From Paucidesulfovibrio sp050251775 (GTDB taxonomy: Bacteria; Desulfobacterota; Desulfovibrionia; Desulfovibrionales; Desulfovibrionaceae), in the NCBI GenBank assembly GCA_050251775.1, contig JBFWMD010000003.1:26193-90192 (forward strand): a DNA stretch of 64,000 nt, written 5' to 3'. Of the stretch, positions 25,164 through 33,652 are shown one piece after another; position 1 is the first letter of the stretch, and the number at the start of each line of letters is the position of its first letter. The notes under the pieces were generated by a model, which saw nothing but the letters and a program-made list of their open reading frames with translations, had not been told where the DNA came from and searched no databases. The position numbers and the translations under genes are program-made.

Positions 25164-26309
25164 ATGAGCGGTTTACGGTTTCTGGGTGAATTCTCCGACC
25201 CCGAACTGGAAAAGGGTTTTCAGGCCGATGACTGGCGTCCCACGTCCAAGCGGATGCGCTTCATCTGTCTCATCACCAGCATCCTGTACGTTGCCGCCGC
25301 TTTTGCGGACTACGAGGACCTGGGACCGGGCCTCCCTTTTCAGCAACTTCTTTCCGCGCGCATCGTCGTGGGCGTTCTGGGACTGGTCTGCTACCTGTTT
25401 CTGCTCAGGCGGCGCGCTCCCGGCCAGCAGATCAACGTCATGCTCTGCGCCTACATGGTCGTGCTGATGCTCTGCGAATCCCTGGAGCTCGGTCTCAAAA
25501 CCCAATTGCCCGGCCCCATGAGCATTCCGGGAACGGTCTTCATCGTCCTGGCCTATTATCTGTTCCTGCCCCCGAGAATCTTTGTGGCCATACTCGCGGG
25601 GTTGGGCGGCAGCGCCGTGTATCTGGCCACCATGCTTCTGGCCACCCCTGCGTCCATGGGCTCGTTGACCACCACCACGCTTTTCCTGCTTCTCGCCAAC
25701 CTGTTCGGCATCTACTTCGTACGCGGCTTTGGACGTTCCCGCCGCCGGGAATTCCTTTCCATGCGCCGACTCAAGGAACTGGTCGATTTCGATGACCTCA
25801 CGGGCGTGTTCAACCGCAGGTGCATTCTGAAGACCGGGGAAAGTCTCTTTCTCAGCGCACGCCGCTACGCCACGCACCTTTCCGTGCTGATGATCGACGT
25901 GGACCGCTTCAAGGGCATCAACGACGTGCACGGCCACGCCGCCGGGGACATGGTCCTGGCACGACTGGCCCGACGTTGCGCATCCATGCTGCGGGAAGTT
26001 GATTTTTTCGGCAGACTGGGCGGAGAGGAGTTCGTTGCGCTGCTGCCTTACTCGGATATGGCCCAGGCTCTGATCGCGGCGGAACGCATTCGCTACGCCG
26101 TGGAACAGGAGAATTTCGACGATGAGCGAGTCTCCATCCGGGTGACTCTGAGCATCGGCTGCCAGATGCTTGACCCGAAGGATCGGAACTTCAGCGACCT
26201 GCTGCGCCGGGCCGACCACGAACTGTATCTTGCCAAACAGCGGGGCAGAAATCTTGTTTCACCTGAATGTTCGGACCAACAACCGCTTTGGCGCATTTCT
26301 TCAGGCTGA
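25164..26309 (+). CDS. Membrane diguanylate cyclase (GGEEF)
   Basis: A 381-residue inner-membrane enzyme that makes cyclic di-GMP from two GTP. About six hydrophobic segments occupy residues 30-195. The GGDEF domain starts with DDLTGVFNRR and carries the active-site GGEEF at about residues 286-290. An inhibitory-site R-x-x-D (REVD) lies five residues before it, so product feedback is expected. The ATG at 25164 follows AAGGAG at ten bases. No periplasmic sensor domain is present, so the membrane region itself may sense the signal. It converges on the response-regulator gene. Confidence 0.92.
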   Translation: MSGLRFLGEFSDPELEKGFQADDWRPTSKRMRFICLITSILYVAAAFADYEDLGPGLPFQQLLSARIVVGVLGLVCYLFLLRRRAPGQQINVMLCAYMVVLMLCESLELGLKTQLPGPMSIPGTVFIVLAYYLFLPPRIFVAILAGLGGSAVYLATMLLATPASMGSLTTTTLFLLLANLFGIYFVRGFGRSRRREFLSMRRLKELVDFDDLTGVFNRRCILKTGESLFLSARRYATHLSVLMIDVDRFKGINDVHGHAAGDMVLARLARRCASMLREVDFFGRLGGEEFVALLPYSDMAQALIAAERIRYAVEQENFDDERVSIRVTLSIGCQMLDPKDRNFSDLLRRADHELYLAKQRGRNLVSPECSDQQPLWRISSG

Positions 26310-26418
26310 ACAAGTCCCGCCCCCCCACGACCAAACGCGCTGTTGTCACCGCTCTGGCCCCGCGTTCCCGGTATCGCCCCTTTCCGGCAGTGCCCACGAA
26401 CCGCGCAGGTCTGGGGTT

Positions 26419-26826
26419 TCACTCTCCGGCAGTGCCCGAGGAGGCCTCCACCACCTGTTGCATGACCTCCAAGAGGTCCTCCAGCTCCACCGGCTTGGAA
26501 AGATACCCACTCATGCCTTCGGCCAGAAATTTTTCCCTGTCTCCGACCATGGCATGGGCGGTCAGGGCAATGATCGGGATGCGGGAGTGTGCGGCATACT
26601 CCTTATCGAAGCGGATCTTTCGGGTGGCTTCGATTCCGTCCATGTGCGGCATGCGGATGTCCATGAGCACCACGTCATAGCTCTTCCGCTGGAGCATTAT
26701 CAGTGCTTCCGCGCCATTGGTCACGGCATCCACCTCATGCCCATGGTGATTCAGCAATTTACGGATCGTGATGCTGTTCACGTCGTCATCTTCTGCCAAC
26801 AACACGCGCATTTTCTTCATTTCCAT
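26419..26826 (-). CDS. Stand-alone response-regulator receiver domain
   Basis: A 135-residue CheY-like receiver with no output domain. The phosphoacceptor is Asp56 (VVLMDIRMP), the acidic pocket is EDD at 12-14, and Thr/Lys switch residues are in IALTAHA and LSKPVE. The start codon at 26826 lies inside the end of the upstream kinase gene (41-base overlap), so the two are translationally coupled and likely form one phosphorelay. The preceding kinase lacks a receiver, consistent with this protein being its direct target. It probably acts by binding a partner protein. Confidence 0.93.
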   Translation of the reverse strand: MEMKKMRVLLAEDDDVNSITIRKLLNHHGHEVDAVTNGAEALIMLQRKSYDVVLMDIRMPHMDGIEATRKIRFDKEYAAHSRIPIIALTAHAMVGDREKFLAEGMSGYLSKPVELEDLLEVMQQVVEASSGTAGE

Positions 26827-28984
26827 TTTTTTTCCCTGTAGCGCTAATGGTTTTATCCAAACGCAGGATGCAACCGACCTCTGTGCCCACACCCGGCTCG
26901 CTGTCGATGCACAGGTTGCCGTCCATGAGCCGCACAAGGCGAATCACCATGGAAAGCCCCAGCCCCGCACCCTCATAATGCCTCCGGTAGGAGACTTCCC
27001 CCGGTGCGAATACCTGGAGCAGGTTGTCCACGGTTTCCTTCCCCATGCCCGCCCCCGTATCTCCAACGATCAACAACAAGGTAATTCCGTTCCTGTTGGC
27101 ACTGTGCAGAGCCTCCACCCAGACCCACACCTCGCCATGCGCGTCGGTGAACTTTACCGCGTTGCCCAAAAGGTTCAGCAAAATCTGCCGCAGCCGCGTG
27201 GCGTCGCCGGTCAGGGTTTCGGGAACATTCTCATGACAACGGACGCTGAAGCGCAGTTTTTTTTCCTCGGCGGGGAGGTCAAACAGCACCCGGATGGAAT
27301 CCAGCACCGCACGCGGATCAAAGAGCTCCGAAGCCAGCACCAGCCGGCCTGACTCGATGCTCGAAAGATCCAGGATATCGCTGAGCAGGCTTGTAAGACG
27401 ACGGGTCGAGCCGATGGCCTTGTCCACATACATTTTCTGGTCGTCGTCCATCTCCGTGGTCTGGAGAATCTGCAGCATTCCCTGAATCCCGTTCAGCGGA
27501 GTGCGCAGTTCGTGGCTCATGTTGGCCAGAAATTCGCTTTTTGCCTCGTTGGCGGTCTCGGCCGACTCCTTGGCACGGATGAGTTCCTGTTCCGCCCGCT
27601 TGCTTTCCGTAATGTTTTCCACCTGCGAAAGCATGGAGACAACGTTGTTCTCCTGGTCGCGCATCACCGAATTGTACCAGCGGCAGTACAGGACCGTACC
27701 GTCTTTGGCGTAATTCCTGTTCTCACAGACGTTCTGGCTCATTTCTCCTTTCAAAAGCTGCTCGGTTTTTTCCCAAGCCATGGACAGGTCGTCCTCGTGG
27801 ACGAATTTCCACTCATCCGGACGCCGTCCCAGCACCTCCTCCATGCGCCAGCCGAAAATAGCCTCGGCCCGAGGCGACCAGTCCGACACCCTGCCCCGAC
27901 TGTTCCATTCCACCACGGCCAGGGGAGAGTTATGCACATGGAAGGTAATTCGCTCCAGAGCGGCACTGAGTTTTTGTTCGTTGCGGCGCAACGACGTTTC
28001 CGCTTCCTTGAGTTTTTGGTAATCCTTCCGGATGGTCAGGGTCTGGCGGCGAACCGTGGCCCGGAGCGAGCGCAGCAGGAGCCAAACGCCCACTCCGCCC
28101 ATGAACACCAGCATCCCCCCGACCACAAGCAGACGGTAGCTGTGTTCGCTGATGTGGACGTAGCCCGCCTCGGGATACACCCACTGCCGGAAAATCTTCT
28201 GATGCAACGGTTCCGGGATTTCCGCCACGGCCTTTTCCAAAATACCGCCCAATACCGCGTCGGCTTTGGAGCACGCGGCGGATAGATAATTCATGTAGCC
28301 GCTCTTGCCCACGATCCTCAGTCCCGTCAGGCCCTCGGATTCGATGTAAAACGACGCATAGGCCTGGTTTACGACCATGGCGTCCACCTGCCCTGTGGAG
28401 ACCTGCCGGAGCCCGGAAAGGTTGTCCGGAACTTCCCGGATCCGGATCTCCGGATAGTTCTCCCGCAGGTAGTCGTTCACCGCGTACATCGCCACCGTGC
28501 TGACTGTCTTGCCTTGTAGATCCCTGATCCCCTGAATGGGAGAGGAGACCCGGGCCACGATGTTGTATGGAATCTTCACAAACGGCTTTGTAAATTGAAG
28601 ATATTCCTTTCTGCTTTCCGTTTCCGCGATGCCCACGATAATGAACCCGCTGTGGGTCCTGGAATAATCCAGAAGATCGCCCCAGGTACTGAAATTGCGA
28701 AACCGTATTTCCACGCCCATGTTGCGCTCAATTTCATGGAAATAATCCACCATCATCCCAACATAGTGGCCATCGTCATCTGAAAATGCATTGGGCGGAG
28801 CCTGATAGCCGAAGAGGACCTCGATGTCCTCGTTGTGACTCCGCAGCCAGGCCTGTTCCTCCTTGCTGTAGTTTGGAAGCCCGGGACCGCCCTCGAAGTA
28901 CAGCAGAGCCACGACCAGAAGCCCCGCTCCCACCAGTGACAGCAGGAGCAGAACAAAGGTTATCTGCTTCATGTTCTTCAGCAC
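26786..28984 (-). CDS. Sensor histidine kinase with periplasmic SBP_bac_3 domain and PAS
   Basis: A 732-residue membrane kinase. An N-terminal membrane segment is followed by a periplasmic solute-binding-protein type 3 domain (about residues 40-270, with VGMMVDYFHEIERNMG) resembling EvgS/BvgS sensors. A second membrane segment lies near 285-310. Next come a PAS/PAC domain, a HisKA domain with phosphorylatable His in SHELRTPLNG (around residue 490) and a HATPase domain with N box NLLGNAVKFT, G1 DTGAGM and G2 GAGLGLSM. The start is GTG at 28984 with GGGAG eight bases upstream; an ATG four codons later is possible. It overlaps the receiver gene, so this is a two-gene phosphorelay responding to a small extracellular ligand. 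Confidence 0.92.
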   Translation of the reverse strand: MLKNMKQITFVLLLLSLVGAGLLVVALLYFEGGPGLPNYSKEEQAWLRSHNEDIEVLFGYQAPPNAFSDDDGHYVGMMVDYFHEIERNMGVEIRFRNFSTWGDLLDYSRTHSGFIIVGIAETESRKEYLQFTKPFVKIPYNIVARVSSPIQGIRDLQGKTVSTVAMYAVNDYLRENYPEIRIREVPDNLSGLRQVSTGQVDAMVVNQAYASFYIESEGLTGLRIVGKSGYMNYLSAACSKADAVLGGILEKAVAEIPEPLHQKIFRQWVYPEAGYVHISEHSYRLLVVGGMLVFMGGVGVWLLLRSLRATVRRQTLTIRKDYQKLKEAETSLRRNEQKLSAALERITFHVHNSPLAVVEWNSRGRVSDWSPRAEAIFGWRMEEVLGRRPDEWKFVHEDDLSMAWEKTEQLLKGEMSQNVCENRNYAKDGTVLYCRWYNSVMRDQENNVVSMLSQVENITESKRAEQELIRAKESAETANEAKSEFLANMSHELRTPLNGIQGMLQILQTTEMDDDQKMYVDKAIGSTRRLTSLLSDILDLSSIESGRLVLASELFDPRAVLDSIRVLFDLPAEEKKLRFSVRCHENVPETLTGDATRLRQILLNLLGNAVKFTDAHGEVWVWVEALHSANRNGITLLLIVGDTGAGMGKETVDNLLQVFAPGEVSYRRHYEGAGLGLSMVIRLVRLMDGNLCIDSEPGVGTEVGCILRLDKTISATGKKNGNEENARVVGRR

Positions 28985-29190
28985 GCGTCCGTCTCCCTGA
29001 CCCTTGATCCGCCCGGAATCCTCCCCCCGATGCCATTGCTCTTTCTTTCAGAATCCTTCCCAGTATAGCTTTAATTCACTGTCAATTCAACAACGGCTGT
29101 TGTTTTCTCTTCTTCTCGATGTCACGTGGCTGCCCCCTTCCGCGACCCGCCAGCCTCCATTCCTGCCCCTTGGCCGCACTTCCCTGGACC

Positions 29191-29235
29191 GCAAAACAAT
29201 AACGCGGCGTCCGAAATGATTCCGGACGCCGCGTT
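29191..29235 (-). terminator. Terminator of the SLOG-like gene
   Basis: A perfect 13-bp inverted repeat with arms 29201-29213 and 29223-29235. On the minus strand it is followed by ATTGTTTTG. It lies about 45 bases past the stop of the SLOG-like gene and also precedes the kinase gene's promoter region. Confidence 0.8.
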
Positions 29236-29277
29236 GAGTCGGTTTATGCGGTCCGAATCCGGACCGAGTTCACCAGC

Positions 29278-29829
29278 TTATTGAAAGGAACGGGCAAAGA
29301 GGTCGGCAATGGCCTTTCTGCCGTTCTCCTCCAGGAAGCGGGTTCCCATTCCCGCGAAGTGCGCATGGCTGATAACCGGATCAAGCACTTCCACCCACTT
29401 CTCTTCCTTCCAGCTGAACCACTGGTCCTTGGACTGACTGAAGACAAACAGGGGTTTGTTGCAGATCTTGGCATATTCCGCGCCCCAGCCCGTGCCGCCC
29501 TTGACCGTGCCGTCGTCCTGGACCGTGCCGATGACAAAGATCTCATGCCCGGCCTCGACCTGATACATGATGGTCTGGAGCACCTTGCGCATCAGCGTGG
29601 CGTTGGTGAACTTGCGGTTCAGGAGCTTGGAGACATAGGAAAGACTCACATCCTTGCGGACCAGTTCTTCCTGGGTCAAAACACGCAGGCCGCGCGTATG
29701 CTCAATCTTGTGCCCCTCAAAGGTGAAATTGACTTCTTCGACACCGTATTTTTCGGCCATGCGGCCGAATTCGGCTTCCGCACCCTGGGCGCCGCCGCTG
29801 TAAAGAGTGCTGTTCATGGCTTGGGTCAT
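29278..29829 (-). CDS. SLOG/LOG-like Rossmann-fold protein of unknown function
   Basis: A 183-residue soluble protein. The N-terminal LYSGGAQGAEAEFGRMAEKY and later FVIGTVQDDGTVKGGTGW and KPLFVFSQSKDQWFSW are reminiscent of SLOG/LOG-type nucleotide-binding proteins (first strand followed by S-G-G-A-x-G-A, and a G-G-T-G loop). No exact family name can be given. SLOG domains bind nucleotides and in other contexts act as sensors in conflict systems; here there is no effector domain or linked defence gene. The ATG at 29829 has an AAGGAG site. It forms a monocistronic unit with its own terminator, downstream of a LysR gene. Confidence 0.62.
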   Translation of the reverse strand: MTQAMNSTLYSGGAQGAEAEFGRMAEKYGVEEVNFTFEGHKIEHTRGLRVLTQEELVRKDVSLSYVSKLLNRKFTNATLMRKVLQTIMYQVEAGHEIFVIGTVQDDGTVKGGTGWGAEYAKICNKPLFVFSQSKDQWFSWKEEKWVEVLDPVISHAHFAGMGTRFLEENGRKAIADLFARSFQ

Positions 29830-29885
29830 GGACTCTCCTTGGTCGTTTGAGCTTGAAAGAAAGGCGGGACCTCCCGCTATAATTT

Positions 29886-30860
29886 TCATAATGCCCTGCC
29901 TTGGCCCGCAAGGCAATGCCCGAGGGCTCCCCGGCGCGCGGAAACACCTTCCGGACCTGTTTTTTGGGCTTGGCCCGCCTTGCCAAAACTTTCCTCCAGC
30001 AGCGCGGCCAGCAGCGCGGCAGCCGGACTCGTCCCCCCCGGGACAGCCTGATGCAGGGTCACGGCAGTGTCCGCAATGTCCGGCAGGCCGTCCTCCTCGC
30101 CCAGCCGGCGACAACCGGGCGCTGACAGACAACCTGGCATGGGCGTGACACCCAGTCCGGCGCGGACCGCGGCCAGTGCTCCGGAAAGACTTGGGCTGGA
30201 AAAGGCCGCGCGCCAGGAAATCCCCGCCCTGTCCAGGGCGGCTTCCGCTGCAGCGCGGTAGGGGCAGCCTTTTTGAAACACGGCCAGCGGCAGCGGCCGC
30301 TTGAGCTGGGTCTCGAATCCCCTGCCCACGACCCAGACCAGGGGAGCCCGGAGTATTTGCCTGCCCCCGGCGGCCACCCGTTGCTCCACATCCGTGCCCG
30401 AGGCCAGCGTCAAATCCAGCTTTCCGGTTTGCAAATCCTCCAGCAGCCGGGGGGAGGTATCGCAATGCAACTCCACCAGGACACGGGGATGCGCTCCGGC
30501 AAACCGGACCAACGCCTCGGTCAGGGATTGTCCCGCATAATCCTCGGGCGCGCCGAGCCGCACGGTTCCGGACAGGTCCGGCCCCACCAGCACGGACAAA
30601 GCCTCGTCATGCAGTTCCAGCATTCTGCGCGCATAGCCCAGCAGCAGTTCCCCGGACTCGGTCAGCCGCACCCCCCGCTTTTCCCGGAGGAACAGTTCCC
30701 TGCCCAACTCGGTTTCCAGTTTCTTGATCTGCATGCTCACGGCGGCCTGCGTCCGGTGGACAATGCGGCCCGCAGCCGTGAATCCGCCCTGTTCCGATGC
30801 GGCCACAAAGGTCCGCAGATAGTCCAGTGGTAACCCGTTCAGTGTTGATCCATCATTCAT
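29886..30860 (-). CDS. LysR family transcriptional regulator
   Basis: A 324-residue LTTR. The helix-turn-helix is at about residues 10-70, with GFTAAGRIVHRTQAAVSMQIKKLE, followed by the linker helix and the periplasmic-binding-protein-like effector domain. The C-terminal about 40 residues are extra and rich in Gly, Ala and Arg. An ATG at 30875 would add five residues, but an inverted repeat sits exactly over that codon, so the ATG at 30860 is preferred. It is divergent from an AhpD-like gene, the usual arrangement for a regulator controlling its neighbour, so oxidative or thiol stress is a plausible signal. Confidence 0.88.
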   Translation of the reverse strand: MNDGSTLNGLPLDYLRTFVAASEQGGFTAAGRIVHRTQAAVSMQIKKLETELGRELFLREKRGVRLTESGELLLGYARRMLELHDEALSVLVGPDLSGTVRLGAPEDYAGQSLTEALVRFAGAHPRVLVELHCDTSPRLLEDLQTGKLDLTLASGTDVEQRVAAGGRQILRAPLVWVVGRGFETQLKRPLPLAVFQKGCPYRAAAEAALDRAGISWRAAFSSPSLSGALAAVRAGLGVTPMPGCLSAPGCRRLGEEDGLPDIADTAVTLHQAVPGGTSPAAALLAALLEESFGKAGQAQKTGPEGVSARRGALGHCLAGQGRAL

Positions 30861-30862
30861 GC

Positions 30863-30877
30863 TTATGTATCTCATAA
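30863..30877. promoter_or_regulatory. LysR-type inverted repeat TTATG-N5-CATAA
   Basis: A perfect 15-base dyad TTATG-TATCT-CATAA which contains the T-N11-A core of LysR boxes. It lies just upstream of the LysR start codon and in the divergent intergenic region with the AhpD-like gene, so autoregulation is likely. The site is predicted from symmetry and location only. Confidence 0.5.
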
Positions 30878-31081
30878 AATGAATTCGTTTGTCTAATCAA
30901 TTGATGGCTGGCATTTTCATCCCGCAGCCCCTGAAGCCTGCGGGTTTGGCCTCGCGGCTTCTGCCCGTCACGCCTTGTGCCCCTGGTTTGCGGAACCACA
31001 GAGCATCTCCCCGGTCGCAGTGCCGTTTCGCTGGCATTGTCTCGAACATGAAATTGAACTCGTAAAATCAAGGAGTAGAAA

Positions 31082-31426
31082 ATGTCTGAATCTCAGCAGC
31101 AAATTTTTATGCAAACTCACGAGAATTTCTTGACCTACACGAAACACCAACCCGAGATTGGAACAGCTTCCAACGAACTGGCGGCCGAGGTTTACAAGGA
31201 CGGATTGTTGCGGGGTCGGGACAAGCGGCTCATGGCGCTCTGCGGCGCGCTTATTTCCGGATGCCGCGCCTGCATTCTCTTCCAGACGCACCAGGCCCTG
31301 GAACTGGGGGTCAGCGCGGAGGAAATACTGGAAGCCTGCGGCGTGGCCATCAGCCTTGGTGGAACCATGGCCGCCGGGGAAACCTGCCGGGTCGTGGCCT
31401 TGCTGCGCGAACGCGGAAGATTGTAG
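31082..31426 (+). CDS. AhpD-like carboxymuconolactone decarboxylase family protein
   Basis: A 114-residue CMD-fold protein with the redox motif CRAC (Cys61, Cys64) followed by His70, as in AhpD-type alkylhydroperoxidases that reduce peroxides through a thiol pair. The start has AAGGAG seven bases upstream. The divergent LysR gene next door is its likely regulator. It may also belong to the broader decarboxylase family, but the CxxC-x5-H set favours a peroxidase role. Confidence 0.88.
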   Translation: MSESQQQIFMQTHENFLTYTKHQPEIGTASNELAAEVYKDGLLRGRDKRLMALCGALISGCRACILFQTHQALELGVSAEEILEACGVAISLGGTMAAGETCRVVALLRERGRL

Positions 31427-31454
31427 GCGCGAGGCAGCGGCATTGTCCGATTGC

Positions 31455-31505
31455 AGCGTATACCCGCCCGGGATCCGCCTGTGGGATCACGGGCGGGTAT
31501 ACGCT
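31455..31505. repeat. Long perfect inverted repeat between AhpD-like and CULT genes
   Basis: Arms of 16 bases at 31455-31470 and 31490-31505 pair perfectly. The 19-base loop itself contains a five-base stem (GATCC/GGATC), so a two-tier hairpin is possible. There is no T run after it on the plus strand. It may terminate the AhpD-like transcript in a Rho-assisted way or bind a protein. Confidence 0.7.
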
Positions 31506-31647
31506 TGCCCCGGGTGGGCGTTTATTCGCCGTCGAAGGGGGAGTGTTTGCACGCCCTCGGGGAATGTCTGCCCCCCCTCTCCCTTTGAACGGTCCACAGC
31601 TGAACTCAAATACTTTGCAGCGCCCAGTGCCTGGGATATGCAAGGTC

Positions 31648-32109
31648 ATGACTCCTTTTCCGCACCCCGCCCTTTTGAGACCGGACTTCGCGTCTTCGCC
31701 GCCGCATTGCTGCAAGCCCCGCCCTGCGGCAAGGCGCACACCCGCCCGTGCTCCGGAGACCGGGGACCAGGAAGCGCTCCAACCAGGCCGCCTGCTGGTC
31801 TGCCGGATCTGCGGACAACCTGTGACCCGGCCTGAGGCGCGCACCACGGTCAACGGCAAGCATCTCCATGTCTTCTGCAACCCCCTCGGCGTGGTCTATG
31901 AACTGGCCTGCTTTGCCTTTGCCTCGGGCCTTACACCCCAGGGCGGCGTGCATCACGAATTCAGCTGGTTTCCCGGACACTCCTGGCAGATCGTCAACTG
32001 CGCCCGCTGCGGGGAGCACCTGGGCTGGTGCTTCCTGCCCCGCTCCTGTGCAGGGTTTTACGGGCTGCTGCCCGCCCGTCTGCGTGAAGTCGATTCCCGA
32101 GCTCTGTAG
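31648..32109 (+). CDS. CULT-domain protein (cereblon-type ligand-binding domain)
   Basis: A 153-residue protein whose last about 105 residues match the CULT domain, the thalidomide-binding part of human cereblon and of bacterial homologues such as the Magnetospirillum MsCI4 protein. Zinc ligands are Cys52, Cys55, Cys118 and Cys121. The ligand cage tryptophans are Trp107, Trp113 and Trp127; their spacing (6 and 14) equals human Trp380, Trp386 and Trp400, and the cysteine-to-tryptophan spacing also matches. SWFPG and HLGW flank them. A phenylalanine (105) replaces human His378. The first about 45 residues are Pro/Arg-rich and poorly conserved; the ATG at 31648 has a weak ribosome site, so the start is uncertain. 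The natural ligand is unknown (uracil-like or cyclic imides in other family members). Confidence 0.85.
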   Translation: MTPFPHPALLRPDFASSPPHCCKPRPAARRTPARAPETGDQEALQPGRLLVCRICGQPVTRPEARTTVNGKHLHVFCNPLGVVYELACFAFASGLTPQGGVHHEFSWFPGHSWQIVNCARCGEHLGWCFLPRSCAGFYGLLPARLREVDSRAL

Positions 32110-32312
32110 CGCCTTGCATCCCATGGTTTTGATTAGCAGGCTATATTTCATGTGGTTGATCTTTTGTTGGCAGCGTGCTCGCCCGGTCTTCGGTTTATTC
32201 TTTTCCGAACACATGTTCTCTCCCGCGCATGCATTGACGCAGTTCGCTCCTCCCAGGTATGCAAAACAATCACCCTGGAATCTTGCATGCGCTCTCAGCA
32301 AGGAGGCTTACC

Positions 32313-33593
32313 GTGCCACATCGCCATTTGCTCCCCCTCTACCTGCTTTTGCTTCTGGTTATTTTAACCATGCAGGCTCCGCTTTTTTGCTCGGACGCCG
32401 CGGCACAGACTTCCACGGTTTCCGAGGACGCGATGACCAAGGCAAAAACCTTGCGTAACCAGGGATACGCTCTGATGCGCGAGGGCCGCACCGCGGATGC
32501 CCTGGATGCCTATCGCGACAGTCTGCAATTCGAGGACGACGAGACTGTGAAATCCATCGTCCGCAAACTGGAGACGCAACTTGCCAAGGAGCAGTCCATC
32601 CCAGCTCTGCCCACTGCAACGGGTGCTGCTCCGCCCCAGATGCAGGCCGCTCCTTCGGGCCCTGTCGGCGCCTCTCTTGCCTCCGGTTCCACGGGCGACA
32701 ATACGGATCAGGCCCGGCAGCTGCGGCAGCAGGCCTTTGCGCTTTCCTCCCAGGGGCGCACCGCTGAGGCGGCCGAACTCTACCGTCAAAGCCTGCAATA
32801 TGAGGATTCGCCCCAGGTCCGCATGATTCTTAGCCGCATGGAGCAGGCCGAAACTCGCAAGGCGGAACAGGAAACCCGGATAAGGCAGCGGCAAGCCCTT
32901 GCACAGCGGCATGCGCCCGGCATGACCACCGCGCAAATCCGCGACGCCCAGTGGGGTCTGGCCGCGCTCGGCTACGATCCGGGTCCGGCGGACGGCATCA
33001 TGGGCGAAAAGAGCGTGGCCGCGCTGCTCCAATTCCAGGCGGACCGGGGCCTGGCCCAGGACGGCATGCTCAATGTTTCCGACGCGGCCAAAATTCAGGA
33101 CGCGACAGCGGCAGCGGCCGCCCCTGAACCTGTGCCTGCCCAGAGTCCGCTGGCAACGCAGGGATCCATCACTTCCATTGGAGGCACGGATTCAGCTGCT
33201 GGTTCAACCACTGACGCGGCCTCTCCTGCCGCGCCTTCCCAGAACACAGGACTGGTTCCTTCGGTCAGCACTTCGCAAACCACCTCCTCTCCCGCACCCG
33301 CAACCCCCTCTCTTTCCTCCTCTCCCGCGACTGCGGCCTCTGGGAGCGTTGCCATTCCCTCGGACTGCGAACAGGCCGAAGCCGCTCTGACCTCGGAAAT
33401 CGAACGGATCATGTCCCAGTCCGAGAGCGTGGGCAGTTGCACCACGTCCAAGGAATACCAACGCGTCATGCGTGAATCCGCAGCTCTGATGCGCCGTTGC
33501 CCGCAGTTGGACACCGCAGACGGCGCACAGGCCCGCGAGTACGACCATGTGGCGCAGGAGACGCAGATGACCATCGACGCCAGTTGCCCTTAG
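32313..33593 (+). CDS. Secreted protein with TPR-like repeats and peptidoglycan-binding domain
   Basis: A 426-residue exported protein. A signal peptide spans the first about 32 residues. Two similar segments follow (QGYALMREGRTADALDAYRDSL and QAFALSSQGRTAEAAELYRQ), which are TPR-like. A peptidoglycan-binding type 1 domain follows (AQWGLAALGYDPGPADGIMG...LLQFQADRGL). Then comes a Ser/Thr/Ala/Pro-rich linker and a C-terminal Cys-containing helical part. The start is GTG at 32313, seven bases after a perfect AAGGAGG site; an upstream ATG is weaker. It is followed after 59 bases by the 1140-residue secreted protein, probably in the same transcript. Confidence 0.82.
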   Translation: MPHRHLLPLYLLLLLVILTMQAPLFCSDAAAQTSTVSEDAMTKAKTLRNQGYALMREGRTADALDAYRDSLQFEDDETVKSIVRKLETQLAKEQSIPALPTATGAAPPQMQAAPSGPVGASLASGSTGDNTDQARQLRQQAFALSSQGRTAEAAELYRQSLQYEDSPQVRMILSRMEQAETRKAEQETRIRQRQALAQRHAPGMTTAQIRDAQWGLAALGYDPGPADGIMGEKSVAALLQFQADRGLAQDGMLNVSDAAKIQDATAAAAAPEPVPAQSPLATQGSITSIGGTDSAAGSTTDAASPAAPSQNTGLVPSVSTSQTTSSPAPATPSLSSSPATAASGSVAIPSDCEQAEAALTSEIERIMSQSESVGSCTTSKEYQRVMRESAALMRRCPQLDTADGAQAREYDHVAQETQMTIDASCP

Positions 33594-33652
33594 TCCGCCC
33601 AGATTGAGGCTCTGGCGGACCAGACCGGTCCAACGTTTAACGAGGAGGAGTC

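Noticed and set aside
29886..30465. Upstream extension of the SLOG-like frame through the LysR gene
   Set aside because: The extension is LysR coding DNA read in another phase; the AAGGAG site at 29829 marks the real start.
30968..31291. Minus-strand frame overlapping the AhpD-like gene start
   Set aside because: Antisense to a gene with CxxC-His motif and a good ribosome site; no domain.
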